From NCBI RefSeq assembly GCF_020172665.1, contig NZ_CP083985.1:1895201-1944208 (forward strand): 49,008 nucleotides of DNA, in the 5' to 3' direction. The position numbers and the translations under genes are program-made. Origin of the DNA: [Mycobacterium] zoologicum (GTDB lineage Bacteria > Actinomycetota > Actinomycetes > Mycobacteriales > Mycobacteriaceae). Under the pieces are notes generated by a model. It was not told the DNA's origin, made no database searches, and saw only the letters and a list, made by a program, of their open reading frames with translations. This document shows, piece after piece, positions 22,280 to 33,654 of this stretch (positions are counted from its first letter, which is position 1; each line of letters opens with the position of its first letter).

Positions 22280-23438
22280 GAGGTGCGCTCCCAGAAGGCC
22301 GGTCCGACAGGTTCGACGAAGTCGCCGTTGGCGACCAGATGCCCGTTGGCGTCAATGGTGATCGGCAGCTGGGCCAGTGCACGCGCCGCGGGGCCGAAGA
22401 CCGGCTTGGCGAAGTGCAGGGCGTCGAACTGCGACTGGTGACACGGGCACAGAATCCGATAGGTCTGCTGCTCGAAAAGCGAAGAGGGGCAACCCAAGTG
22501 CGAGCAGATCTTGGTGTAGGCGAAGAAGTCTCCGTAGTTGAAGCTCTCCTGGCCGGCCCGCTTGACCACCTTGGGCATGTCGTCGGGCCGGATGCGGATC
22601 AGCATCACCGGGTTGCGCACGCCCATCATGATCTCGGTGATGGCTTCGCGTGATTCCTCAGTGGTGCCGTCGCCGTCGGACTCGCGCCACGGGAAGACGG
22701 TCTCCATGCCGCCGGCGTCGAGGTCCTGGGGACGCATCTTGACGAACGGCGATTCGGAGCTGTGACCGGTGGCCCGGGCCAGGAAGATGGTCTCGCCGTG
22801 GTAGCGCGGAGTCCAGCCCGACGTCCACAGTACGGCCTTCTTGCCTTCTGCGGTGTCCACGACCGGTTTCCACGGATTCTTGATCAGCCCGCCAGCAGCG
22901 GCCACCACGGTGCCCAAGCCGAACGCGCCGAACCCGATACCCAGGGACGCACCGAGCAGCTTGCGGCGGCCGATCGTCGAGCCTTCAAAGGCATCGGTGA
23001 GCTGCGCGGCAACCGTCTTGCGGTCGACCTCGGCCGAACTGCCGTCGTGGCGCTCCTGGATGGTGATCTCTTCGGGGATGAACTTCTTGACGAACATCAC
23101 CGCGCCGATACCGATGAAGAGCACCGAGAGCCCGAACGTCAGCCCGTAGAGCGGGGTGGCCAGGGAGTAGGCCAACCCGTCGGGGGAGTTGGTGGGCGCG
23201 TACTCCCACGGCCAGAACAGGAAGATCAGCAGCAGCGCGAATCCGAAGCCGCCGGCCGCCAAAAACCAAGCGGCAACCCGACGTTCGGCCCGCTTCTCGG
23301 CGCGGGTCTCCTCGGCCGGCCAGCGCGGCTCCTTGAAGATGGTGTTGACGCCGTCGATGCGGCCACCCAGTTCGAGAAGCTCGCTGGTGCTCATCTCCGC
23401 CAGTTCGGCGTCGCTGGGAACGTCTTTGGTGCTGTCGG

Positions 23439-23442
<4 letters not shown>
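22276..23442 (-). CDS. qcrA: Rieske iron-sulfur subunit of cytochrome bc1
   Basis: 388 residues. Actinobacterial QcrA has three N-terminal membrane helices, visible as [40 protein letters not shown] and [20 protein letters not shown]. The C-terminal Rieske domain binds the [2Fe-2S] cluster through CSHLGC and CPCHQS (two Cys, two His). The ATG at 23442 ([11 protein letters not shown]) overlaps the qcrC stop as ATGA; the longer ORF start at 23499 lies within qcrC. Confidence 0.95.
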
Positions 23443-24937
<1,495 letters not shown>

Positions 24938-25070
24938 CTATGTAGTTGAAGAACTCCACCCGGGGCGGACAATTAGCCCGAACTGGTGTTGTCCCACCTC
25001 TCGAAGGGTGACCGGTGGTCTGTCGAGGGTCGGCTCGGCCGGCTCGGGCATAGCGTGCGACGATCGGCGC

Positions 25071-26153
25071 GTGGTCGAGCCGGTTAGTGAGGTCCAGCCG
25101 AAAGCCCAGATCGCGCAGTGGCGGCAGGTGTTGGGTCGCCTGACTTCGGGCGCGGATCTGACCGAGGGCCAGGCGGCCTGGGCGATGGAGCAGATCATGG
25201 CCGGCGGCGCCACCTCGGCGCAGATCGCGGCGTTCGGCGTCGCGATGCAGATGAAGGGTCCGACCGCGGCCGAGGTCGGTGAGCTCGCCGAGGTGATGCT
25301 GGCGCACGGCCGCAAGGTCCCCACCGAGGCGATCGGCACCGACACCGTCGATGTGGTGGGCACTGGGGGTGACGGCGCCAACACGGTCAACCTGTCCACC
25401 ATGGCGTCGATCGTGGTGGCCGCGGCCGGTGTGCCGGTGGTCAAACACGGCAACCGGTCGGCGGGTTCGCTGTCCGGCGGGGCCGACACGCTCGAAGCTC
25501 TGGGGGTGCGCATCGACCTGGGTCCGGACGACGTCGCACGCAGCGTCGCCGAGATCGGGATCGGCTTCTGCTTCGCACCCCAGTTCCAGCCGTCCTACCG
25601 CAACGCCTCGGTGGCACGGCGTGAGATCGGCGTGCCGACGGTGTTCAACCTGCTGGGACCGCTGACCAATCCGGCCCGGCCGCGCGCCGGGCTGATCGGC
25701 TGCGCGTTCGGGGAACTGGCCGAGGTGATGGCCGGGGTGTTCTCCGCGCGCGGGTCCAGCGTGCTGGTGGTGCACGGTGACGACGGCCTCGACGAACTGA
25801 CCACGACCACCACCAGCACCATCTGGCGGGTGCAGGCCGGCACCATCGACCGGCTGACCTTCGACCCGGCCGGGTTCGGATTTGCCCGCGCCGAGGTGAA
25901 TGAACTACTCGGTGGTGACGCGCAGGCCAACGCGGAGGAGGCCAGGTCGGTTCTAGCCGGCACCCCGGGCGCGGTGCGTGATGCCGTGGTGCTCAATGCC
26001 GCCGGGGCCATCGTGGCGCACACCGGGCTATCCAGCGACGCCAAATGGCTGCCGGCCTGGGAAGACGGTCTCGCCCGTGCCGCGGCGGCCATCGACAGCG
26101 GCGCGGCGGAACAACTGCTCGCGCGTTGGGTCCGATTCGGCGCCCAGGTCTGA
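25071..26153 (+). CDS. trpD: Anthranilate phosphoribosyltransferase
   Basis: Second step of tryptophan synthesis: anthranilate + PRPP to phosphoribosyl-anthranilate. 360 residues with [16 protein letters not shown] (PRPP site), [30 protein letters not shown] and [20 protein letters not shown] chose the GTG at 25071 ([17 protein letters not shown]) over the GTG at 25008. TAGCGT at 25051-25056 fits a -10 that would place the start of transcription between the two. The last 126 bp overlap the convergent Rv2191-like gene. Confidence 0.95.
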   Translation: MVEPVSEVQPKAQIAQWRQVLGRLTSGADLTEGQAAWAMEQIMAGGATSAQIAAFGVAMQMKGPTAAEVGELAEVMLAHGRKVPTEAIGTDTVDVVGTGGDGANTVNLSTMASIVVAAAGVPVVKHGNRSAGSLSGGADTLEALGVRIDLGPDDVARSVAEIGIGFCFAPQFQPSYRNASVARREIGVPTVFNLLGPLTNPARPRAGLIGCAFGELAEVMAGVFSARGSSVLVVHGDDGLDELTTTTTSTIWRVQAGTIDRLTFDPAGFGFARAEVNELLGGDAQANAEEARSVLAGTPGAVRDAVVLNAAGAIVAHTGLSSDAKWLPAWEDGLARAAAAIDSGAAEQLLARWVRFGAQV

Positions 26154-27962
26154 GGCCAGCCGCGCCGAGCGCGCCACGGCGGCCCACGGTGTCCACGGAC
26201 CGGCCGAGCCCACCGGCGATGCCCAGCCGTGCTGATCCGGCGGCCCCAGCATCGCGTCTCCTCCGTCGAGCCTTGCTGAACCGCCGGCGGTTTCGGCGGG
26301 AGCCTCGACGCGCACGAGGCGTACCCCGGGTGCGGCCAGCCAGCGGGCGATGAGCCCGGTCTCTTCGACCAGCGCGCCGGCCAACGGAGCGGATTCGGGC
26401 ACCACCGCCTGGGCGCCGAGGGTGATGGCATCGACGACGGGCAGCGGTGGCACACCGCGTGCGGCGCAGCCGGCCGCGGCCAACCGGCCGTGGCGGATGA
26501 CCGCCAACTGCCACCCGCCGGCTCCGTCGGGTGCGGCGGCCACCAACTCCGGTAGGGCGGCCAGTGCCCGTGCCCGCTGACTGCGCCACAACACCTCGAT
26601 GGCGGTGGCGGTCTGGTCGCGCAGGCGTGCGGCACTCTCGTAGTGCCCGCGTTCGGCCAGTGCGGTGACCTGTTTTACGGCCGCGCCCAGGGCGGTGTTG
26701 TCCGAGCCGTCGATCAGCGCGGCGGCACGTGCGGCGGTCTGGGCGTATTCGGCTGAGGTGACCCCGGAGGTGGCCGGGCACGGGCTGACTTCTAGCGGCG
26801 GGCAGCTGTGCTGACCTGATTGCCTCAATCGTGTTGTGCAGGTGCGGATTCCGGTGAACCTGGCCAGTAGGGCGGCGGTCTGCGCGGCGTCGGCGCGGGA
26901 GCGGAACGGGCCGACCGCCTGGTTGTGTCGTGGGGCGCGGAGCACGGTCAGGCGGGGAAACGCCTCCTGCGACAACGTGATCCACCACCACCGTCGTGGG
27001 AACTTCGACCGGCGGTTGTAGGGCGGAGCGTGCGCGGCCAGCAGGCGCAGCTCCCGCACCCCGGCCTCCAGGGGGTGGGCGCATTCGACGTGGTCGATCC
27101 GGGTTGCCAGGGCAACCATCTCCGAGATGCGGCTGCGGCGGTCGGACCCGTTGAAATACGCGCCGATCCGGCGGCGCAGGTCGGTGGCGGTACCGATGTA
27201 GAGCACTTCATCGCCGGGGCCGCGGAACAGATAGACCCCCGGCCGGTGCGGAAGCCCTTCGGCCAGCGTGCGTTTGCTGCGCTGCGCCGCGGTGGCGTGC
27301 GACAGGTAGGCACGCAGGTCGGCGTAGGTGTGCACCCGCTGGTTGCCCAGCCGTTCGATCAGCGCGTGCAGCACGTCGACGGTGGCGCGGGCATCGTCGA
27401 GGGCACGGTGGGTCGGGGTGGTGCGCACGGCGAACAATCGGGCCAGCTCGGCCAGCCGCACGCTGGGTGCCTCGTCGCGGCTGAGCACCCGTCGTGCCAG
27501 CCGGACCGTGCACAGCACCGGTGGCCGCGGCCAGGGGGTCTCGCAGCGGTGCGCGGCCGCGGTCAGGAAGCCGACGTCGAACCCGGCGTTGTGGGCGACC
27601 AGCACCGAACCGCGATCGAAGCCGGCGAACTCTAGGAAGTTCGGCAGCACGGCGTCGATGCGGGGCGCCTCGTGCACCATCGCGGTGGTGATGCCGGTCA
27701 GCCGGACGATCTGGGGCGGGATGCCGCGCTGCGGGTCGACCAGGGTGGCGAACTCGCCTTCGACCACCCCACCGCGCACCTTGACCGCGCCGATCTCGGT
27801 GATGGTGTCCGGCTCGATATCGCCGGTCGGGGAGGCCCGGCCGCCGGTGGTCTCCAGGTCCACCACCACGAAGGTGGTGTCCCGCAGGGTGGTTTCCGAT
27901 ACGGATTCCAGCTGCGCGGCGAGGTGATCGAAGCTCAGCTGTCCGGCCGCGGCGGGGGTCAT
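26028..27962 (-). CDS. DEDDh exonuclease / GIY-YIG UvrC-like fusion protein (Rv2191 type)
   Basis: 644 residues. Residues ~30-200 form a DnaQ-type 3'-5' exonuclease: VDLETTGG (ExoI), [10 protein letters not shown] (ExoII) and [10 protein letters not shown] (ExoIII). Residues ~230-320 form a GIY-YIG nuclease like the N-terminus of UvrC ([20 protein letters not shown], ending YFNG). The remainder resembles the UvrC/Cho middle region. Probable role in DNA repair or a related incision. The ATG at 27962 has TACCGT 7 nt upstream. The C-terminal ~40 residues are antisense to trpD. About residues 560-580 ([20 protein letters not shown]) are encoded by the dispersed element at 26223-26285. Confidence 0.88.
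   Translation of the reverse strand: MTPAAAGQLSFDHLAAQLESVSETTLRDTTFVVVDLETTGGRASPTGDIEPDTITEIGAVKVRGGVVEGEFATLVDPQRGIPPQIVRLTGITTAMVHEAPRIDAVLPNFLEFAGFDRGSVLVAHNAGFDVGFLTAAAHRCETPWPRPPVLCTVRLARRVLSRDEAPSVRLAELARLFAVRTTPTHRALDDARATVDVLHALIERLGNQRVHTYADLRAYLSHATAAQRSKRTLAEGLPHRPGVYLFRGPGDEVLYIGTATDLRRRIGAYFNGSDRRSRISEMVALATRIDHVECAHPLEAGVRELRLLAAHAPPYNRRSKFPRRWWWITLSQEAFPRLTVLRAPRHNQAVGPFRSRADAAQTAALLARFTGIRTCTTRLRQSGQHSCPPLEVSPCPATSGVTSAEYAQTAARAAALIDGSDNTALGAAVKQVTALAERGHYESAARLRDQTATAIEVLWRSQRARALAALPELVAAAPDGAGGWQLAVIRHGRLAAAGCAARGVPPLPVVDAITLGAQAVVPESAPLAGALVEETGLIARWLAAPGVRLVRVEAPAETAGGSARLDGGDAMLGPPDQHGWASPVGSAGPWTPWAAVARSARLASDLGAESDPTREQLFRRAAVDGRRGTGETVFPGRQPFGVAG
26223..26285 (-). 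repeat. Dispersed mini-element, copy in the Rv2191-like gene
   Basis: On the minus strand it begins GGCGGTTCAGCAAGGCTCGA and contains GCTGGGGCCGCC, closely matching the tandem copies in the ArsA-like gene at 34796-34898, including the downstream AGCACGGC. It is read in the same frame in both genes. Confidence 0.6.
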
Positions 27963-27969
27963 AGCGAGC

Positions 27970-27975
27970 ACGGTA
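27970..27975 (-). promoter_or_regulatory. -10 element of leaderless Rv2191-like gene promoter
   Basis: TACCGT on the minus strand ends 7 nt before the ATG at 27962. No ribosome binding site is seen. Confidence 0.58.
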
Positions 27976-28057
27976 GGTCGGGGCACCGACAGATGAGCGC
28001 CCGAGGGTTGTCGGTACCCGGGGTTAGCGTGCCGGCAACAGATCGAGAGGAATCGCC

Positions 28058-28315
28058 ATGGCACAGATCTCGGACCATTACGGCAGCCGCCCCACCGGTG
28101 CGGAACCGGTGGTGATCGACTGCGACGACTGTGCGGTCCGCGGGCCCGCCTGCCGGGACTGCGTGGTCAGTGTGTTGATCGGGGTGCCGAACGAGCTGCT
28201 CGAAGACGAGCGGGCGGCGCTCGACGTGCTCGCCGAGGCGGGGATGGCGCCCCGGTTGCGCCTGGTCCCGATCCGTGGCGACGGGCGAACGGGACGGCGT
28301 TCCGGCGTGGCCTGA
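28058..28315 (+). CDS. Small conserved-type CxxC-CxxC protein
   Basis: 85 residues, starting [20 protein letters not shown]. Four cysteines (22, 25, 32, 35) form CDDC-x6-CRDC, resembling a small zinc- or iron-binding knuckle. The rest is a short alpha-helical region ([20 protein letters not shown]) and a basic tail. The ATG has AGAGGA 8 nt upstream, and TAGCGT at 28025-28030 is a possible -10. I recall similar short proteins in other mycobacteria but no function. Confidence 0.8.
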   Translation: MAQISDHYGSRPTGAEPVVIDCDDCAVRGPACRDCVVSVLIGVPNELLEDERAALDVLAEAGMAPRLRLVPIRGDGRTGRRSGVA

Positions 28316-28474
28316 AACCGGCGCGTCGCTCTTAGAGATCTCGCAATTTTGGCTGCTAACGTAGGCGGCTCGTGATGGACAACGCCGTTGCCATTTCGTA
28401 ACCTATTCGAGACTCTTACGTACTCGGCGGCGGCACGGCCATGTCCATCCTCGGCAGTGTATAAGGATGCAATC

Positions 28475-29629
28475 TTGAAGCTCGGACGTATGCAGTGGAA
28501 CCTGTGTGCTCTTGGGCGTCCTGTGCGCGCTGTTGCCACCGGCCTTCTGGTCGGCGCCACTGTCGCGACCGGCTCGCTGCTGGGCCAGGTGCACGCCGAT
28601 CCGGCCGATGACGCCATGGCCAAGCTCAGCGAGCTGTCCCGGCAGGCCGAGCAGACCACCGAGGCGATGCACACCGCGCAGCTCAATCTTGACGAGAAGC
28701 TCGCCGCGCAACGCGCCGCCGACCGCACCCACGACGATGACCAGGCCGCCTTGGCCGCTGCCCGCGACCAACTTTCCGGCTACCGGTCCGCGGTGAACCG
28801 CTTCGCCGCCACCACCTATATGGGCGGCCGCGTCGGCGGTATGGACGCCATGTTGACCGCGGAGTCACCGCAGCAGCTGATCGACAAGCTTGCCGTGCAG
28901 CGCGTGGTGGCCGGTGACCTGTCGGTGCAGATGGACCGTTTCCGCGCCGCCAGTGAGCAGGCGGACCAGGCCGAGCAGGCCTCGGCGAAGTCCGCCGATG
29001 AGGCCCGTGCCGCAGCCGAGCAGGCCGCCGCCGTGCGCGCCGAAGTGCAGGCCCGCCAGAGCCGCCTGCAGTTGCAGATCTCGGTGGTCAAGTCCCAGTA
29101 CTACGCGCTGACCCAGCAGCAGCGCGCCGCGATGGCCGCCCCCGGGCCGGTCCCCGAGGGCGCCCCGGGAGCACCGGCCCCCGAGGGACAGCCCCCGGTG
29201 TTCGGATTGCCGGCCCCCGGAAACCCGGCAGACCCGGCACCGCCGATGGAGCTGGCCTTCCCCGGTGGCGGCGGGGGTGGCGGCGCGGCCGCGACGGCCG
29301 TGCAGGCCGCTCTCACCCAGGTCGGTTCGCCCTACGTGTGGGGTGGCGCCGCACCCGGCGGGTTCGATTGCTCCGGGCTGGTGATGTGGGCGTTCCACCA
29401 GGCCGGGATCAACCTGCCGCACTCCAGCCAGGCCCAAGCCAACGGTGGCCAGGCCGTGTCGCTGTCTGATCTGCAGCCCGGCGACGTCCTGACGTTCTAC
29501 TCGGATGCCTCCCACTCGGGGATCTACGTCGGCGACGGCATGATGATCCATTCGTCCACCTACGGTCAGCCGGTCCGGGTGGTGCCGATGACCTCGTCCG
29601 GCCCGATCCACAACGCCCGCCGTTACTGA
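28475..29629 (+). CDS. NlpC/P60 peptidoglycan endopeptidase (Rv2190c type)
   Basis: Secreted cell-wall hydrolase. The signal sequence (VRAVATGLLVGATVATGSLLG, ending HADPADD) is followed by a long Ala/Gln/Glu-rich coiled coil (about residues 45-215). A Pro/Gly-rich linker precedes the C-terminal NlpC/P60 domain, with catalytic Cys in GGFDCSGLVMWAF and His in DASHSGIYVGDG. Start uncertain: I chose TTG at 28475, 6 nt after AAGGAT; the ATG at 28490 would shorten the protein by 5 residues. The coiled coil probably controls access to the active site, as in RipA-like enzymes. The ~159-bp upstream gap is AT-richer than average; no riboswitch was recognised. Confidence 0.9.
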   Translation: MKLGRMQWNLCALGRPVRAVATGLLVGATVATGSLLGQVHADPADDAMAKLSELSRQAEQTTEAMHTAQLNLDEKLAAQRAADRTHDDDQAALAAARDQLSGYRSAVNRFAATTYMGGRVGGMDAMLTAESPQQLIDKLAVQRVVAGDLSVQMDRFRAASEQADQAEQASAKSADEARAAAEQAAAVRAEVQARQSRLQLQISVVKSQYYALTQQQRAAMAAPGPVPEGAPGAPAPEGQPPVFGLPAPGNPADPAPPMELAFPGGGGGGGAAATAVQAALTQVGSPYVWGGAAPGGFDCSGLVMWAFHQAGINLPHSSQAQANGGQAVSLSDLQPGDVLTFYSDASHSGIYVGDGMMIHSSTYGQPVRVVPMTSSGPIHNARRY

Positions 29630-29651
29630 GCGGTCCGTAATCCGACGCCTG

Positions 29652-30443
29652 TTGGCCGTGCTGCTGACGGCCGAGCTGATCACTGTCGTCGTCGTGCTGG
29701 CCGTGCCGGGCCCGGCCGCTGATCCGCCCCTAACAGTCGGCGATCATCGCAGCGTCGTGCTGGACAACCGCGGCGGGCAGGCCGGCGCGCAGCTGCTGGC
29801 CCGGATCGCCGCCGACATCGGACCGGCCGTCGACGCGGTCGAATCATTCTGGGGAACCGACTGGTCGCATCGAATCGAGATCACCGCCACCGGCTCGGTC
29901 CAGCAGTTCGCCGCGCTGGCCGGTGCCGGTAGGGGAGCCGGTGACGTTGCGCAGTGGGTCGACGTCGCCGCGGTCGCGGTGGCCGATCGGGTCGATCCGG
30001 AGCGGCGGCGGGTGAGCGGCCAACGCGTGGTGTTCGCGCCGGGCGCGACCGCCATGAGCGACACCGCGCTGCGAATCGTGTTGACTCACGAGCTTTTTCA
30101 TTACGCGGCCCGCGCCGACACTGCCGCCGAAGCGCCACGCTGGCTCACCGAGGGGGTGGCCGACTTCGTGGCCCGCCCCGGCCAGGAGCCGCCCACGACG
30201 GCCCCGCTGACGCTGCCCTCCGACCAAGAGCTGGACGCCCCCGGCCCGCGCCGCGCCGAAGCCTACGACCGGGCCTGGGGGTTCGCCCGGTACGTCGCAG
30301 CCCGCTTCGGGGCCGACAAGCTGCGTGAGCTCTACCTGTCCGCCTGCGGCCCCGCCGATGTCGCCCCGGCCGTCGCCGTGCCGTTGGTGCTCGGTGTCGG
30401 TCTGCCCGACCTGCTCACCGGCTGGCAGCAGTGGCAGGGTTGA
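29652..30443 (+). CDS. Putative secreted or anchored metalloprotease (Rv2189c position)
   Basis: 263 residues with an N-terminal hydrophobic anchor/signal (LLTAELITVVVVLAVPGPAA). A zinc-protease-like HELFHY motif (HExxH) sits about residue 147, and 20-odd residues later is the possible third ligand Glu in WLTEGVADFV, the pattern of gluzincin peptidases. No function is established to my knowledge. The start is TTG 29652 or GTG 29658, 22-28 bp after the NlpC/P60 gene, suggesting co-expression of two envelope enzymes. Confidence 0.78.
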   Translation: MAVLLTAELITVVVVLAVPGPAADPPLTVGDHRSVVLDNRGGQAGAQLLARIAADIGPAVDAVESFWGTDWSHRIEITATGSVQQFAALAGAGRGAGDVAQWVDVAAVAVADRVDPERRRVSGQRVVFAPGATAMSDTALRIVLTHELFHYAARADTAAEAPRWLTEGVADFVARPGQEPPTTAPLTLPSDQELDAPGPRRAEAYDRAWGFARYVAARFGADKLRELYLSACGPADVAPAVAVPLVLGVGLPDLLTGWQQWQG

Positions 30444-30466
30444 CCGCATCGGCTAGGCCGACCCGC

Positions 30467-30472
30467 TAGCAT
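30467..30472 (+). promoter_or_regulatory. -10 element of leaderless pimB' promoter
   Basis: TAGCAT ends 7 nt before the GTG at 30480, with no ribosome binding site. Confidence 0.6.
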
Positions 30473-30479
30473 CCCTCGG

Positions 30480-31622
30480 GTGAGCCGGGTCCTGCTGGTT
30501 ACCAATGATTTTCCGCCGCGGCCCGGCGGCATCCAGTGCTACCTGGAAGAACTGGTGTGCCGCATCGCCGCCGGCGGGCGTCACCAGATCACCGTGTACG
30601 CCCCGAAATGGCGTGGGGCCGAGGACTTCGACGCCGCCGCCGACGCAGCCGGCTACCAGGTGGTGCGTCACCCCGGCACGTTGATGCTGCCGGGCCGGGC
30701 CGTCGACGCACGGATGCGCCGGCTCATCGCCGAGGGCGTGATCGACACGGTCTGGTTCGGCGCTGCCGCACCGTTGGCGCTGCTGGCGCAGCGGGCACGC
30801 TCGGCCGGAGCCACCCGAGTGGTGGCCAGCACACACGGCCACGAGGTCGGGTGGTCGATGCTGCCGGGCGCCCGGTCGGTGCTGCGCCGGATCGGCGACA
30901 CCTGCGACACCGTCACCTTCGTCAGCCACTACACCCGCGGCCGGTTCGCCGCGGCGTTCGGTCCCGACGCGGCGCTGGAGCACCTGCCGCCCGGGGTGGA
31001 CACCGGCCGGTTCCGTCCCGACCCGGCCGCCCGCGAGCGCCTGCGCGAACGCCACGGGCTGGGCGGGCGGCCCACGGTGGTCTGCGTGTCCCGGCTGGTG
31101 CCCCGCAAGGGCCAGGACATGCTGATCCGGGCGCTGCCGGCGATTCGGCAACGTGTCGACGGGGCCGCGCTGGTGATCGTCGGCGGCGGACCGTACGCCG
31201 AGCGGCTGCACAAGCTGGCCGCCGAATGCGGGGTTGCCGACTCGGTGACCTTCACCGGCGGCGTGCCGGCCGCCGAACTGCCGGCCTACTACCTGCTCGG
31301 CGACGTCTTCGCGATGCCGTGCCGCACCCGTGGCTCCGGGATGGATGTCGAGGGTCTGGGCATCGTGTTTCTGGAGGCGTCGGCGGCCGGTGTCCCGGTG
31401 GTCGCCGGCGACTCCGGTGGCGCACCGGAAACCGTGCTGGACAACCGGACCGGGCGGGTGGTCGACGGCCGATCGGTGAGCCAGATCGCCGACGCCGTCA
31501 GCACGCTGCTCGCCGATCCGGACCGGGCCGCGGCGATGGGCAACGCCGGGCGCGAGTGGGCGACCGGCCACTGGGGCTGGGATGGCCTGGCCGACCGGAT
31601 GGCCGACCTGCTGCAGGCCTGA
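30480..31622 (+). CDS. pimB: GDP-mannose-dependent phosphatidylinositol monomannoside mannosyltransferase PimB'
   Basis: GT4 family glycosyltransferase adding the second mannose to PIM1, the base of PIMs, LM and LAM, at the inner membrane face. 380 residues. The N-terminal Rossmann domain opens VLLVTNDFPPRPGGIQCYLE. The C-terminal domain has VSRLVPRKGQDMLIRAL and the EX7E pair (E-GLGIVFL-E). The GTG at 30480 fits the family start and the leaderless promoter. Corresponds to Rv2188c. It faces fadD15 tail to tail, with a dispersed element between them. Confidence 0.95.
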   Translation: MSRVLLVTNDFPPRPGGIQCYLEELVCRIAAGGRHQITVYAPKWRGAEDFDAAADAAGYQVVRHPGTLMLPGRAVDARMRRLIAEGVIDTVWFGAAAPLALLAQRARSAGATRVVASTHGHEVGWSMLPGARSVLRRIGDTCDTVTFVSHYTRGRFAAAFGPDAALEHLPPGVDTGRFRPDPAARERLRERHGLGGRPTVVCVSRLVPRKGQDMLIRALPAIRQRVDGAALVIVGGGPYAERLHKLAAECGVADSVTFTGGVPAAELPAYYLLGDVFAMPCRTRGSGMDVEGLGIVFLEASAAGVPVVAGDSGGAPETVLDNRTGRVVDGRSVSQIADAVSTLLADPDRAAAMGNAGREWATGHWGWDGLADRMADLLQA

Positions 31623-31629
31623 GAAGGTT

Positions 31630-31720
31630 TAATCCTTGCGGCGGTCCCGGCTTCCCCTCGCCTCCGCCGACCCTGCGGGCCAACTCCGGCGAGCCTCGCC
31701 GAACCGCCTAATCCTTGCGG
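31630..31720 (-). repeat. Dispersed mini-element flanked by a 12-bp direct repeat at the fadD15 stop
   Basis: TAATCCTTGCGG occurs at 31630-31641 and again at 31709-31720. The second copy encodes the last codons and stop of fadD15. Between them, on the minus strand, lies GCGGTTCGGCGAGGCTCGCC ... GGGGAAGCCGGGACCGCC, the same element as in the ArsA-like and Rv2191-like genes, with about 22 extra central bases. This looks like an insertion that duplicated the gene end. Confidence 0.6.
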
Positions 31721-33510
31721 TAAATGGCCTCGATCGCGTCGGCGAACTTCTCGGCGACGACGTTGCGCTTCACCTTCATGGTGGGGGTCAACTCGCCGGT
31801 GGCCTCGGTGAAGTCGACCGGCAGGATCGAGAACTTGCGGATCGACTCGGCGTGCGACACCGACAGGTTGGCCTGCTTGACCGCGGCGTCCACCTCGGCG
31901 AGCAGGTCCGGGTCACCTGCCAGGTCCGCGACGCTGGCCGTGGCGGCTTTGCTGTTGCGCTGCTTCCAGCCCTCGATGGCCTCCGGGTCGATGGTGATCA
32001 GCGCCCCGATGAACGGGCGGGCGTCGCCGACCACCATCGCCTGGCTGATCAGCGGATGGGCCCGCAGCTGGTCCTCGAGCACCGCGGGCGCGACGTTCTT
32101 GCCGCCGGCGGTCACGATGATCTCCTTCTTGCGGCCGGTGATCTTCAGATAGCCCTCGTCGTCGATCGCCGCCAGGTCGCCGGTCCTGAACCACCCGTCG
32201 GTGAACGCCTCGGCGGTGGCCGCCTCGTTGCCCCAGTAGCCGCCGAACACCACGCCACCGCGCACCAGCAGCTCGCCGTCCTCGGCGATACGCATGCTGT
32301 TGCCCGGCACCAGCGTTCCGACCGTGCCGACCTTGATGCCGCCGACCGGGTTGACGGTCACAGCGGCGGTGGTCTCGGTCAGGCCGTACCCCTCGTAGAT
32401 GGACAGGCCCACACCGCGGTAGAAGTGCCCCAGCCGCTCGCCCAGCGGTGCCCCGCCGGACACCGAGGCGCGGCAGTCGCCGCCCAGCGCGGCCCGCAGC
32501 TTGCGATACACCAGCTTGTCGAAGAGGGCGTGCTTGGCGCGCAGCAGCAATCCGGGACGACCGGAGTCCAGCGCCTCGCTGAAGTCCACCGCGGTCTGCG
32601 CGGCCATCTCGAAGATCTTGCCCTTGCCGTCGCTGGCGGCGTTCTGGGCGGCGGTGTTGTAGACCTTCTCGAACACCCGCGGCACCGAGACCACGACGGT
32701 CGGCTTGAACACCGCGAACATCGGCAGCAGGTTCTTGATGTCGCTGGTGAATCCGACGGTGACCCGGTTGGCGAACGCCCCCAGGGTCAGCGCCCGCGCC
32801 AGCACGTGCGCCAGCGGCAGGAAGACCAGCAGACGCTGACCATCGGTGAGCAGGCTGGGCAACGCGGCCTTGGTGCCGCGAACCTCGTAGATCAGGTTGG
32901 AGTGGGTGAGTTGGCAGCCCTTGGGCCGACCGGTGGTACCGGAGGTGTAGATCAGTGTGGCGGGGTCGGTGGCCCGCAGCGCGCTCAGGCGCGCGGTGAC
33001 CTGCGCCGGATCCTGGCCGGCCGCGGCGTCGGCCAGCTCGTCGAGGGCCTTGGCGCCGGTGCCGTCGATGGTCAGCACCCGCCGCAGCGCGGGCAGGTCA
33101 CCGGCGAGTTCGTTGACCATCTGGGCGTGGTTGTCGGTCTCGGCGAATGCCAGGACCGCACTGGAGTCCTGCATCACCCAGCGCACCTGCTCGGCAGAGG
33201 AGGTTTCGTAGATCGGCACGGTGACCGCCCCGATCGACAGAATGGCGAAGTCCAGGATGGCCCACTCATAGCGGGTGGCCGAGAAGATGACCACCCGGTC
33301 TCCGGCCGCAACGCCCTGGGCGATCAGTCCCAGTGCGGCCGAACGGATCTGCGAGGCAGCGGTGGCGCAGGTGACGTCGGTCCACGCGCCGTCGACCTGG
33401 CGCTGATAGATGACGTGGTCGGGGTTGTCGCGCTCGTGTTCGAAGACGACTGCGGCGACGTTGTCGTGCTCCTCGACGGTGAACGGCGCGGGAACACTGA
33501 ACTCACGCAT
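31708..33510 (-). CDS. fadD15: Long-chain fatty-acid--CoA ligase FadD15
   Basis: Activates fatty acids to acyl-CoA through an acyl-AMP. 600 residues of the ANL superfamily. Motifs: [18 protein letters not shown] (P-loop, about residue 190), [30 protein letters not shown] and the C-terminal catalytic-Lys block ending TPTMKVKRN. The ATG at 33510 is preceded by GAGAGGT. No signal or membrane segment. Orthologue of Rv2187. Confidence 0.95.
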   Translation of the reverse strand: MREFSVPAPFTVEEHDNVAAVVFEHERDNPDHVIYQRQVDGAWTDVTCATAASQIRSAALGLIAQGVAAGDRVVIFSATRYEWAILDFAILSIGAVTVPIYETSSAEQVRWVMQDSSAVLAFAETDNHAQMVNELAGDLPALRRVLTIDGTGAKALDELADAAAGQDPAQVTARLSALRATDPATLIYTSGTTGRPKGCQLTHSNLIYEVRGTKAALPSLLTDGQRLLVFLPLAHVLARALTLGAFANRVTVGFTSDIKNLLPMFAVFKPTVVVSVPRVFEKVYNTAAQNAASDGKGKIFEMAAQTAVDFSEALDSGRPGLLLRAKHALFDKLVYRKLRAALGGDCRASVSGGAPLGERLGHFYRGVGLSIYEGYGLTETTAAVTVNPVGGIKVGTVGTLVPGNSMRIAEDGELLVRGGVVFGGYWGNEAATAEAFTDGWFRTGDLAAIDDEGYLKITGRKKEIIVTAGGKNVAPAVLEDQLRAHPLISQAMVVGDARPFIGALITIDPEAIEGWKQRNSKAATASVADLAGDPDLLAEVDAAVKQANLSVSHAESIRKFSILPVDFTEATGELTPTMKVKRNVVAEKFADAIEAIYRKD

Positions 33511-33654
33511 TGCGATGACCTCTCTTGACTGCCGGTTGTCTGCCCTCTCAGCCTAGTAGGCGAGCTACGGCTGATGTGACGGTGTTCACTACCGCGGGCA
33601 CGCTGGGTACCCGGCGCGTACCGCCGCAGGGCGGTCATATGTGAAGCTGGGGCG

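Noticed and set aside
28316..28474. Cyclic-di-AMP type riboswitch ahead of the NlpC/P60 gene
   Set aside because: The class is known before cell-wall hydrolase genes in actinobacteria, but I could not find its conserved core or helices in this 159-bp gap.
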